The notes under the pieces are model-generated. The model was not told where the DNA came from. It was given only the letters and a program-made list of their open reading frames with translations, and made no database searches. Shown piece by piece: positions 1-5,638 of a stretch of 5,638 nt of DNA (positions are counted from its first letter, which is position 1; each line of letters opens with the position of its first letter). Source of the DNA: Candidatus Thalassarchaeaceae archaeon. GTDB lineage: Archaea; Thermoplasmatota; Poseidoniia; Poseidoniales; Thalassarchaeaceae. The stretch lies in the NCBI GenBank assembly GCA_029250565.1, contig JAQXFA010000057.1:1-5638 (forward strand). Reading direction: 5' to 3'. A program made the translations under genes and the position numbers.

Positions 1-2287
1 GCATTTGTCCAACTTGTGATGGGTGTGGGGTTGATACCATTGCTGGCGCACCTGAGGTAGGGTTAGAGTTCAGTGGCGATGTTCTAGATGGCATTCCAGC
101 TCCTGAAAATTGTAGGTTACTTCGTGGTTCGTCAAATAGGGATTCATCACCATCATCGTAGTCATCTTTTCCTCTGCGCATTATTGTAATAGCAGCTACT
201 AACACAACAACACCTACAACACCAAGGATTCCGCCTATCATTATCGGTGAAGCGATAATCCCGCCTGCTAATCCAGCCGCTGGGATTTCACATCCAGTGC
301 TGTCAATTTCAGTTCCAACTGGTGTGCCTACGCAGTCGTCGTTTGCATTTGCAACTCCGTCTGCATCATTATCAAGAAGTGTATCGCATCCATCAGAAAT
401 TTGGTCATTATCAATGTCAATATTGTCATCATGGCCTGGGCATTTGTCATCAGCATCTGCAACTCCATCTGCATCAGAATCTAAGAGCGTATCACATCCA
501 TCAGCAATTCCATCTCCATCTACATCAACGCTGTCATCATGGCCTTCACAGGCATCATCAGCATCAGCAACTCCGTCATTATCTGAATCAATGATATCAT
601 CACAGCCGTCAGGTTTGCCATCCGCATCAACATCAACATTGTCATCATGGCCGGGGCAAACTTCGAACGAATCGGCAACTCCATCACCATCTGAATCAAT
701 AATTGTATCACAACCATCAACGATTCCATCTTGATCTACATCAATTGCGTCATCGTAACCCATGCATTCATCATCAGCATCAGCAACGCCATCAAAGTCA
801 CTATCAACTATGTCATCACAGCCATCGGGGACTCCATCTTGGTCTACATCAATTGCATCATCAAAGCCTGGGCAGAGGTCAGCAGTATTGTTGACTCCAT
901 CACCATCATTGTCAATCATTGAGTCGCAGCCATCTGGGATTCCATCAGCATCAACGTCAATGCTGTCATTATGACCTGGGCATTGGTCCATCGCATCTGA
1001 AACACCGTCAATGTCAGTATCTTTCTGACTTGCAGAACAGCCTTGCCATGGTGGTTCAGTATCAGCGGTCTCGTTAGCAGGTGTTGCTGGACAATGGTCT
1101 GCAGGATTGAGGACTAAATCCCCGTCATCATCTCTCTGTTCCCAAGCACAACCATATGAATCAAGGTCAGTCATCGTTAGAACATCGGTATCAGCGCAAT
1201 TATCATCAGGGTTCAAAAACCCGTCATTGTCATCATCTCTCTGTTCCCAAGAGCACCCATCAGAATCTAATCCGGTATGTGCTACAGGTGTGTTAGGACA
1301 TAGATCATCTGAATCACGAACTCCATCATTATCTGAATCAACCCATACGCCATTTGAGAATTTCCAAGACATGATTGTCATATTATTTACAGAGATAGGA
1401 TATCCCCATTCTCCAAGTATTTCGATTTCGTACATATCGCCGTGCCCATCCAAATATTCAACCTCAATACCGGTAATTGAAGTTGGCCCACTTCCACTAC
1501 TATCTGCTAAATTATAGCCAGGGCTCTGAATAGTAACTTCTCTTGTAGCATTGCTGGTATCATTTCCTTCACCGAAATCACTACCAGCATCTGATTCATA
1601 GTTAGGGACCCAATTACCACCTCCTGCATTAAATTCCCCATTTTCCTCACTCGTCCAATTACTCCATTCTTTGTCGTTTACAGTCCAAATGTCTCCAACA
1701 GTAAAGTTGTCTTGGTAACCAGTTTGGAGGATTTCAACAGTTTTATTTTCCCAACTGCTCATGCGATACATATCTTCATTCCCGCTTTGTTCTTTCATCC
1801 ACATCCGCGTATGAGAAATACTCACTTCTTTATGCCAGCCAGTGTAGGTGGTTGGAATTAACTCCAAATTATTAATTGAAAAATTCATAATCATTTCCGA
1901 ATTTTCGGTGTCATTGTATGCAGTGACATTCATTTGGAATGTCAGCCTAGTTTGATGACATTGCCCAGAATAGGCAGGGAATGAACAGTAGATATCACCG
2001 GGTAAATCAGCCCGGAAATCTGAGACCCAATTCACTTCTGCTCGGTCGAACTCACTATCATTTTCCCAATCTGAACGCATTTCTTCAGCCATGGGAGAGC
2101 CATTGAAGGAGCCAAAATCTCCAGCAGTAAACTGCCAAACAACATATGGATTTTGAATGACAATAGGGGTTTTTCCTACTGGGTTTACTGTATTTTCATT
2201 CTCAAGTTCAACATCAATTGATTCTAGTAAAGGGCTTAGAGCAGCCAGTGGCAGCATTAGAAATACTATGATTTGGGCCAATTTCAT
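1..2287 (-). CDS. Secreted, membrane-anchored surface protein with thrombospondin type-3-like calcium-binding repeats (C-terminus beyond left edge)
   Basis: The frame is open from the ATG at 2287 to the left edge, giving 762 residues and no stop. Residues 1-18 are a signal peptide (MKLAQIIVFLMLPLAALS). Residues 19-316 are an extracellular region with 11 N-x-S/T sequons (N62, N76, N120, N125, N135, N181, N194, N210, N242, N246, N302) and only two cysteines (C101, C110). Residues 317-667 hold ten Asp-rich repeats with DxDxDGxxD calcium-binding loops and paired cysteines. A Gly/Val/Ile-rich helix at about 680-703 is followed by Arg-Arg, then an acidic tail and a Pro/Ser-rich tail, so the topology is N-outside, C-inside. 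An in-frame stop lies at 2345-2347; the GTG at 2299 and TTG at 2317 are alternative starts, but the ATG places the signal peptide best. The ligand and role are unknown. A structural, adhesive or cell-surface sensing protein would fit. The architecture is typical of Marine Group II archaeal surface proteins (general knowledge). It is divergent from the glycosyltransferase gene. Confidence 0.9.
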   Translation of the reverse strand, partial: MKLAQIIVFLMLPLAALSPLLESIDVELENENTVNPVGKTPIVIQNPYVVWQFTAGDFGSFNGSPMAEEMRSDWENDSEFDRAEVNWVSDFRADLPGDIYCSFPAYSGQCHQTRLTFQMNVTAYNDTENSEMIMNFSINNLELIPTTYTGWHKEVSISHTRMWMKEQSGNEDMYRMSSWENKTVEILQTGYQDNFTVGDIWTVNDKEWSNWTSEENGEFNAGGGNWVPNYESDAGSDFGEGNDTSNATREVTIQSPGYNLADSSGSGPTSITGIEVEYLDGHGDMYEIEILGEWGYPISVNNMTIMSWKFSNGVWVDSDNDGVRDSDDLCPNTPVAHTGLDSDGCSWEQRDDDNDGFLNPDDNCADTDVLTMTDLDSYGCAWEQRDDDGDLVLNPADHCPATPANETADTEPPWQGCSASQKDTDIDGVSDAMDQCPGHNDSIDVDADGIPDGCDSMIDNDGDGVNNTADLCPGFDDAIDVDQDGVPDGCDDIVDSDFDGVADADDECMGYDDAIDVDQDGIVDGCDTIIDSDGDGVADSFEVCPGHDDNVDVDADGKPDGCDDIIDSDNDGVADADDACEGHDDSVDVDGDGIADGCDTLLDSDADGVADADDKCPGHDDNIDIDNDQISDGCDTLLDNDADGVANANDDCVGTPVGTEIDSTGCEIPAAGLAGGIIASPIMIGGILGVVGVVVLVAAITIMRRGKDDYDDGDESLFDEPRSNLQFSGAGMPSRTSPLNSNPTSGAPAMVSTPHPSQVGQM
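287..373 (-). repeat. Terminal partial TSP3-like repeat before the membrane helix
   Basis: Residues 639-667 form a tenth, 29-residue unit. It has DNDADGVANANDDC at the start, then a shortened second half (GTPVGTEIDSTGCE) in which the second calcium loop is lost but both cysteines (C652, C666) are kept. It resembles the capping unit that often ends such stalks. A hydrophobic stretch begins about five residues later. Confidence 0.75.
374..1021 (-). repeat. Six tandem 108-bp repeats encoding 36-residue calcium-binding units
   Basis: Residues 423-638 of the surface protein divide into six units of exactly 36 residues with no indels, at 914-1021, 806-913, 698-805, 590-697, 482-589 and 374-481. 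Each starts with a DxDxDG loop at unit positions 1-6. In most units this continues as VADADD. A Cys follows at position 14, usually as CPGHDD or similar, then a second DxDxDG loop at positions 22-27, and DGCD with Cys at position 32. Cysteines therefore recur every 18 residues throughout the block. The pattern matches thrombospondin type-3 repeats, in which Asp side chains bind calcium and cysteines bridge neighbouring motifs. One unit (374-481) has Gln where the second loop normally has Gly (DNDQ), which may weaken that site. Confidence 0.9.
1022..1339 (-). repeat. Three divergent TSP3-like repeats (34, 35 and 37 residues)
   Basis: Residues 317-422 hold three units of the same general type that are unequal in length and differ from the six regular ones. 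They begin at residues 317, 351 and 386. Each has a DxDxDG-like loop and a Cys at unit position 14. The second loop is reduced to a short stretch ending GCSWEQR, GCAWEQR or GCSASQK rather than DGCD. In the third unit the loop reads DDDGDL, with Leu at the conserved Gly position, so it is probably a weaker calcium site. They form the membrane-distal end of the repeat stalk, next to the N-terminal region. Confidence 0.8.
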
Positions 2288-2297
2288 GATATTGGCC
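2276..2297. promoter_or_regulatory. Perfect 7-bp inverted repeat spanning the start codon of the surface protein gene
   Basis: GGCCAAT at 2276-2282 and ATTGGCC at 2291-2297 are exact reverse complements separated by 8 bases that contain the minus-strand ATG (2285-2287). It could be an operator for a dimeric regulator. If the mRNA has a leader, it could instead form a hairpin that places the start codon in the loop. Part of it also encodes residues 2-4, so coding constraint applies to one arm only. The function is inferred. Confidence 0.45.
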
Positions 2298-2310
2298 ACA
2301 GATACTTCCC

Positions 2311-2318
2311 ATATCAAT
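2311..2318 (-). promoter_or_regulatory. Possible TATA-like element for the surface protein gene
   Basis: On the minus strand the sequence ATTGATAT lies 24-31 bases upstream of the ATG at 2287. That is where an archaeal TATA box would sit if transcription began at or near the start codon (a leaderless transcript). No Shine-Dalgarno sequence is visible before this ATG, which agrees with leaderless initiation. The match is weak and I see no clear BRE purine tract. Confidence 0.25.
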
Positions 2319-2378
2319 CTCTCGCTGAGTGGTACTTTGGCACATTAGCCTTGAAATGGGGATGGCGGTCGGACGGCC

Positions 2379-3512
2379 ATGGTCAGTGAGGGTGGTGGTT
2401 CGCGTGTATGCGTTATTATCCCCAGTTTACGCAATGCTGAGGAATTGGGTATTGCTCTTGATGGATTGGCAAATCAAACTTGGCCAAGTGATGAGGCGAG
2501 AAGTTCTGGTGCAACTTTCGAGGTGGTAGTTGTTGGTCCAAGTGGCGACCCCGGCCAAGCAGTTGCTGAGTCACAAGGGGCCCGCTTCATTGATGATGAA
2601 GGTTCACGCACGCGTGCGGATGCGTGCAATGTAGCATTGGCTGCAGTTGATTGCGACATTGTGATGTTCACTGATGATGACGTCTGGGTTGAATCTGATT
2701 GGGTCGAGAAATTAGTGCGCTGGTTTGAGCGTGAAGAAGTTGCAGGCGTTGGTGGGCCTAACTTCGCTCCTGCTGATGAGCGCTCAACATTTTGGCAGCG
2801 TGTTATTGATGTCACATTTTGTTCAAAATGGGTGACTGCTGGTACCAATTATGGCAAAAGAGGCACGGCTGACTTAGAGTCAGCCGAGCAACTTCCCGGT
2901 GTCAATGCAGCCTATCGTAAGTCGGTTTTAGACGCCGTAGGCGGCTTTGATGAAGGAGCAATTGGTTGCGAAGATGCTATGCTTGATCATCGCATTGAAC
3001 AAGCGGGATACAAATTGTGGACTGACGGATCAGCCATCATGTGGCATCGCCGTCGCAATCCAGCCCGTGTACGAAAGCAAATCCAGAATTATGGTCTAGT
3101 CAGAATTCTTGCAAGTGAAGTGCATCCTGGCATGAAGGCGTGGTCACACACAGCTGTCGGATTATTTCCTATCCTTGCACTCATTGGTATTGGGGCCTTC
3201 GTTTATGGCGCTATGAGCGGTGGTCTAGCTTGGCCTGAGTTTTGGAACATTTCCCCGTCAGTTGTTCCCTTTGGTTGTCCTAGAACTGCTGTTCACTTAC
3301 CGATTAGTCTTGGGGCACTCTATGTGCTACTTTGTTGGGCAGGGGCTGCAAAGGGTAACTCACCAAGCCGAACTTTTGCTACAGTTCTCGTTGCTCCACT
3401 GATGACATTCCTACTGCACTGGTCTTACGGGACAGGGGTTATCAAGGCGTGGTGGAGGATTTATGTTTCAAAGAAACCAGGTCTGCAAGTTGATGACAAA
3501 GACCGTTCTTGA
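2379..3512 (+). CDS. Family 2 glycosyltransferase, ExoA-like, with C-terminal membrane segments
   Basis: This 377-residue protein should transfer a sugar from an activated donor to a lipid-linked or membrane-bound acceptor at the inner face of the membrane. The GT-A fold begins almost at once (VCVIIPSLRN, residues 10-19). The metal/donor-binding motif is FTDDDVW (DDD at 99-101). The acceptor-side acidic motif is CEDAMLDHRI (E198, D199). WHRRRNPARVRKQIQNYG (222-239) resembles the H-x-R...RQ...YG signature of succinoglycan-type ExoA enzymes. Hydrophobic stretches at about 257-279, 306-324 and 334-350 are probable membrane helices. All expected catalytic motifs are present. An in-frame stop at 2352-2354 bounds the ORF, so the ATG at 2379 is the natural start; no Shine-Dalgarno precedes it. 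The gene is divergent from the glycosylation-rich surface protein and could act in glycan assembly for it, but donor and acceptor cannot be read from sequence. Confidence 0.88.
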   Translation: MVSEGGGSRVCVIIPSLRNAEELGIALDGLANQTWPSDEARSSGATFEVVVVGPSGDPGQAVAESQGARFIDDEGSRTRADACNVALAAVDCDIVMFTDDDVWVESDWVEKLVRWFEREEVAGVGGPNFAPADERSTFWQRVIDVTFCSKWVTAGTNYGKRGTADLESAEQLPGVNAAYRKSVLDAVGGFDEGAIGCEDAMLDHRIEQAGYKLWTDGSAIMWHRRRNPARVRKQIQNYGLVRILASEVHPGMKAWSHTAVGLFPILALIGIGAFVYGAMSGGLAWPEFWNISPSVVPFGCPRTAVHLPISLGALYVLLCWAGAAKGNSPSRTFATVLVAPLMTFLLHWSYGTGVIKAWWRIYVSKKPGLQVDDKDRS

Positions 3513-3513
3513 G

Positions 3514-4263
3514 TCATTTTTTTTTCATTGAAATGCCGTCACTTGATACTCTGTATGATGCAGTTTTTGGCCGCCATACAAATCCACTAGCAAGGCTGAT
3601 GAAAATTCCTCCACCGATGATATTGGTCCAATTTCCAGTTAGATATTCAGATGAAGCAAAGTTGTACGCCCATAATATTGAAGGGATAATTCCAACTAAA
3701 ACAGTAAACAGAATTTCACGGATGAAGAATGGTCGCTTATCTTCTATTGGTAATCTTGGTGGGTTGTTTGATGATTGTGGTGCGCGCACAATTCGAGTAA
3801 CTTCCTTGCCTTTCATGGCCTCAGTAATTTCAGTAGAGTAACTAGTTTCATGACCATCACTCCCCCACTTTTTCATTAGTTCTAGTTTTACTTTGTAATT
3901 TGTTTTTCGTGGTTGACCATCGCATCTCTGTTCCCAGAAACCTGTTCGTGGTCGCTCATCAGCTAACTTTTCCCACAAAGCATCGCCCTGCTCAACCAAT
4001 CCTTGGGTGTGGGCAAGCAACCATTCGCCTTCTGATGGCGGACGTAATCCCTCTTGCTCAAACTGTTCTCTATCAATGCCACTTAGTTTGAGTAAGTCAT
4101 TGAGAGGATAAGCGAGTTTGGATATTTCAAATGTGTAATCAATTCTAACTTCATGACGTGGGTGGTATTTGACGGGATGTAAAGAAAGGCGCCCATCATC
4201 ACTACCAAGCCAAACAGAACCAGGTTCAACAATAAGCCACTCAATATCATTTTCAGCCGTCAT
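3514..4263 (-). CDS. Membrane-anchored protein with a shortened FGE/sulfatase-modifying-factor-like domain
   Basis: From the ATG at 4263 the product is 249 residues. Residues 8-54 (EWLIVEPGSVWLGSDDG..., then PRHEVRIDYTFEISKLAYPL) and RPPSEGEW at 74-81 follow the order of the N-terminal half of formylglycine-generating-enzyme-fold proteins (PGGxFxMGS, HxVxVDxFxI, PTEAEWE). RIVRAP at 157-162 may match the later RVxRGGS strand. The GNVWEW motif and the catalytic cysteine pair of true FGE are absent; the only Cys is C114. Sulfatase-activating activity is therefore unlikely, and a binding or scaffold role is more plausible. Two membrane helices follow (about 182-201 and 213-230), then a Lys-rich end. 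The domain assignment is by motif order only. The start overlaps the exporter gene by 11 bp and has a Shine-Dalgarno; an ATG at 4374 would overlap it by over 120 bp and adds residues unlike the family. The stop lies one base from the glycosyltransferase stop. Confidence 0.72.
   Translation of the reverse strand: MTAENDIEWLIVEPGSVWLGSDDGRLSLHPVKYHPRHEVRIDYTFEISKLAYPLNDLLKLSGIDREQFEQEGLRPPSEGEWLLAHTQGLVEQGDALWEKLADERPRTGFWEQRCDGQPRKTNYKVKLELMKKWGSDGHETSYSTEITEAMKGKEVTRIVRAPQSSNNPPRLPIEDKRPFFIREILFTVLVGIIPSILWAYNFASSEYLTGNWTNIIGGGIFISLASGFVWRPKTASYRVSSDGISMKKK
3517..3525 (+). terminator. T9 tract: likely terminator of the glycosyltransferase transcript
   Basis: Nine consecutive T residues begin four bases after the TGA of the glycosyltransferase gene. 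Archaeal RNA polymerase can terminate at such U-rich tracts without a hairpin, and I see no hairpin just before it. The same nine bases, read on the opposite strand, are the three AAA codons that end the convergent gene (MKKK-stop), so the tract lies inside coding sequence. Confidence 0.5.
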
Positions 4264-5638
4264 GACGGGTAGCCTCACCTGTTGTTTTGTCAAGTTCCCC
4301 TGTTTGAACTGCCCACAAATCGGCATATACTCCATCTTGAGCAATAAGTTCGTCGTGAGCACCATTTTCCACAACTACACCTTCAACCAGGACAAGAATT
4401 TGGTCAGCATCTCGAATTGTTGAGAGTCGGTGGGCAACAGCAACTGTCATTCTACCATCTTTGAATTGATTGAGATTACGTTGAATGATTTCTTCTGTTC
4501 GTGTATCAACGGCACTTGTTGCTTCATCAAGAATAAGGAGTGGCGGGCGGCGAAGAATAGCTCTTGCTAATGAGATTCGTTGACGTTGCCCCCCTGACAA
4601 TTTCACTCCTCTGTCACCGACAATTGTATCGTAACCATTGGGTGCTTCTTGGATGAATTCGTCAGCCCCTGCTAACTTAGCGGCCTCTGCAATAGCAGCG
4701 TCACCGGCGTTTTGGTCTGCATATGCGATGTTTTCTCTGATAGTGCCATGGAATAGATAGACATCTTGGCTAACATATCCTATCTGATCACGAATTGAGC
4801 CAAGAGTTAACTCATTAATGTCTGAACCATTCATTGAGATAGCCCCTCCATCGGTTTCGTAATACCTGAGTAGTAACTTCACAATCGTTGATTTCCCTGC
4901 CCCTGTAGGGCCAACGATTCCTATGCTTTGATTGCGATTTAATTCAAATGAAACACCATTCAAAACTTTGTTTCCATTTGGATAGGCAAAGTGAACATCA
5001 TCAAAAGTGATTGCGTTAGCAGGTTCTTCCAATGATTCTGCCCCTTCTCTATCAATAATTGATGGCTCTAGGTCAATCATTGCGAATACTCTACGGGCAC
5101 TTGCTTCAGATTTTTGAATCTGATTAACGAGCATACCTAGAATAAATAATGGCATAGACATTCTAGTGCTCATCAATAGGAAAGTGACAAACTGTCCGGG
5201 GGTAATTCCACCTTGCGAAGGTCCTTCAAGCATCAGGTAGCCACCAGCAGTGGCAAGCAGTCCAAAGGCAATTCCAGCAATTACGTAAATACCAGGTAGG
5301 AATTTTGTTCGTTGAACTGTAGCACCAATTGCATGGTCTTTGTATGATGATGATTCCTTACCAACACGAGTAGCTTCGTAAGTTTCAGCATTGTATGCTT
5401 GAACGACTCCCATTCCTGAAATATTGTTTGAGAGAACTGCATTAATATCGCCAAAAGATTGGCGAGATTCTCGATATTTTTTCTGAACACGGGTTGAAAA
5501 AAAGTAGATTAGTGGCATGATGAAAATGATTGGAACAAACAATATTAATGCAAGTTTCCATGACATCCATACAAGGATTGCAAATGCTGTTGAGAAGGTG
5601 ATTACAATCCTAATCATAGAGGTAGATGCATCTGAAAG
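4253..5638 (-). CDS. ABC exporter half-transporter, membrane domain fused to ATPase (N-terminus beyond right edge)
   Basis: The frame is open to the right edge, giving 461 C-terminal residues. Half-transporters of this type are usually near 580-620 residues, so roughly the first two or three membrane helices are missing. Visible helices lie at about 10-30, 32-48, 115-137 and 149-172 (numbered from the right edge). The ATPase domain follows: A-loop Tyr in FAYPNG (Y219), Walker A GPTGAGKST (243-251), Q-loop YVSQD (Q291), signature LSGGQ (347-351), Walker B LLILDE (367-372) with catalytic Glu, SAVD D-loop, and the switch His in AHRLSTIRDAD (H403). All catalytic residues are intact, so the subunit should hydrolyse ATP. 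It should work as a homodimer or paired with a second half-transporter, exporting lipids, drugs or peptides; substrate cannot be told from this sequence. It is the upstream member of an overlapping pair with the FGE-like gene. The ATG at 5617 is internal to the membrane domain, not the start. Confidence 0.95.
   Translation of the reverse strand, partial: LSDASTSMIRIVITFSTAFAILVWMSWKLALILFVPIIFIMPLIYFFSTRVQKKYRESRQSFGDINAVLSNNISGMGVVQAYNAETYEATRVGKESSSYKDHAIGATVQRTKFLPGIYVIAGIAFGLLATAGGYLMLEGPSQGGITPGQFVTFLLMSTRMSMPLFILGMLVNQIQKSEASARRVFAMIDLEPSIIDREGAESLEEPANAITFDDVHFAYPNGNKVLNGVSFELNRNQSIGIVGPTGAGKSTIVKLLLRYYETDGGAISMNGSDINELTLGSIRDQIGYVSQDVYLFHGTIRENIAYADQNAGDAAIAEAAKLAGADEFIQEAPNGYDTIVGDRGVKLSGGQRQRISLARAILRRPPLLILDEATSAVDTRTEEIIQRNLNQFKDGRMTVAVAHRLSTIRDADQILVLVEGVVVENGAHDELIAQDGVYADLWAVQTGELDKTTGEATRHDG
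4273..4280 (-). promoter_or_regulatory. Shine-Dalgarno for the FGE-like gene, inside the ABC exporter gene
   Basis: AGGTGAGG on the minus strand ends nine bases before the ATG at 4263. Its AGGTGA portion is complementary to the usual 3' end of 16S rRNA. It lies within the last codons of the exporter gene, so it supports the 4263 start and coupled translation of the two genes. Confidence 0.5.

Noticed and set aside
297..974. Several plus-strand Ser/Thr/Pro/His-rich open frames across the repeat region
   Set aside because: They are antisense shadows of the Asp-rich repeats (GAT/GAC/GCA codons read in reverse give TCA/ATC/TGC). The minus-strand frame is continuous over 762 codons with clear domains.
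374..1021. Regular direct repeats resembling a CRISPR array or minisatellite
   Set aside because: The repeats are contiguous, without unique spacers, have a 108-bp period in phase with codons, and encode a recognisable protein motif.
2157..2529. Short plus-strand open frames at 2157-2348 and 2329-2529
   Set aside because: The first is antisense to the signal-peptide region of the surface protein. The second overlaps the glycosyltransferase in another frame. Neither shows protein-like motifs.
3509..3841. 110-codon plus-strand open frame after the glycosyltransferase
   Set aside because: It lies antisense to the FGE-like gene, has no family-like motifs, and the opposing frame has recognisable motifs, membrane helices and a coupled start.
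3900..3960. WEQR shared by the FGE-like protein (residues 110-113) and the repeat linkers of the surface protein
   Set aside because: Four residues in otherwise unrelated contexts; most likely chance.
4264..4374. Upstream ATG at 4374 as the start of the FGE-like gene
   Set aside because: It would overlap the exporter's coding sequence by over 120 bp. The added 37 residues do not look like the family, and the ATG at 4263 has a Shine-Dalgarno.
5615..5638. ATG at 5617 as the true start of the ABC exporter
   Set aside because: The same frame stays open to the right edge, and a protein starting here would lack the first helices of the membrane domain. The gene is simply cut by the window.

Overview
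The window most resembles a piece of a marine archaeal genome, probably Marine Group II Euryarchaeota (Candidatus Poseidoniales). This is inferred from style, not from a marker gene. The signs are a secreted, single-pass surface protein with thrombospondin type-3-like calcium repeats and a short acidic/Pro-Ser cytoplasmic tail, many N-glycosylation sequons, very tight gene packing, weak or absent Shine-Dalgarno sequences at two of the three visible starts, and a T-tract in place of a hairpin terminator. Bacterial origin is not excluded.

Layout. (1) Positions 1-2287, minus strand: a large surface protein gene whose 3' end lies beyond the left edge (762 residues visible). It has a signal peptide, a glycosylatable N-terminal region, ten Asp-rich repeats (six of exactly 36 residues / 108 bp), one membrane helix and a cytoplasmic tail. 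(2) Positions 2288-2378: a 91-bp divergent intergenic region, the only substantial non-coding DNA. A perfect 7-bp inverted repeat straddles the start codon of the surface protein gene. (3) Positions 2379-3512, plus strand: a family 2 glycosyltransferase of the ExoA-like type with C-terminal membrane helices. (4) Positions 3514-4263, minus strand: a membrane-anchored protein with a shortened domain resembling the formylglycine-generating enzyme (FGE) fold. (5) Positions 4253-5638, minus strand: the C-terminal 461 residues of an ABC exporter half-transporter with a complete nucleotide-binding domain.

How the parts may work together. The ABC exporter and the FGE-like gene overlap by 11 bp and are almost certainly co-transcribed and translationally coupled. 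The glycosyltransferase converges on them tail to tail, with one base between the stop codons. The glycosyltransferase and the glycosylation-rich surface protein are divergent and share a control region. All four products are membrane-associated or exported, so the window looks like a cell-envelope locus. A functional link between them is inference from proximity only. There is no gene-free stretch over 300 bp, and I saw no RNA gene, CRISPR array or insertion sequence.
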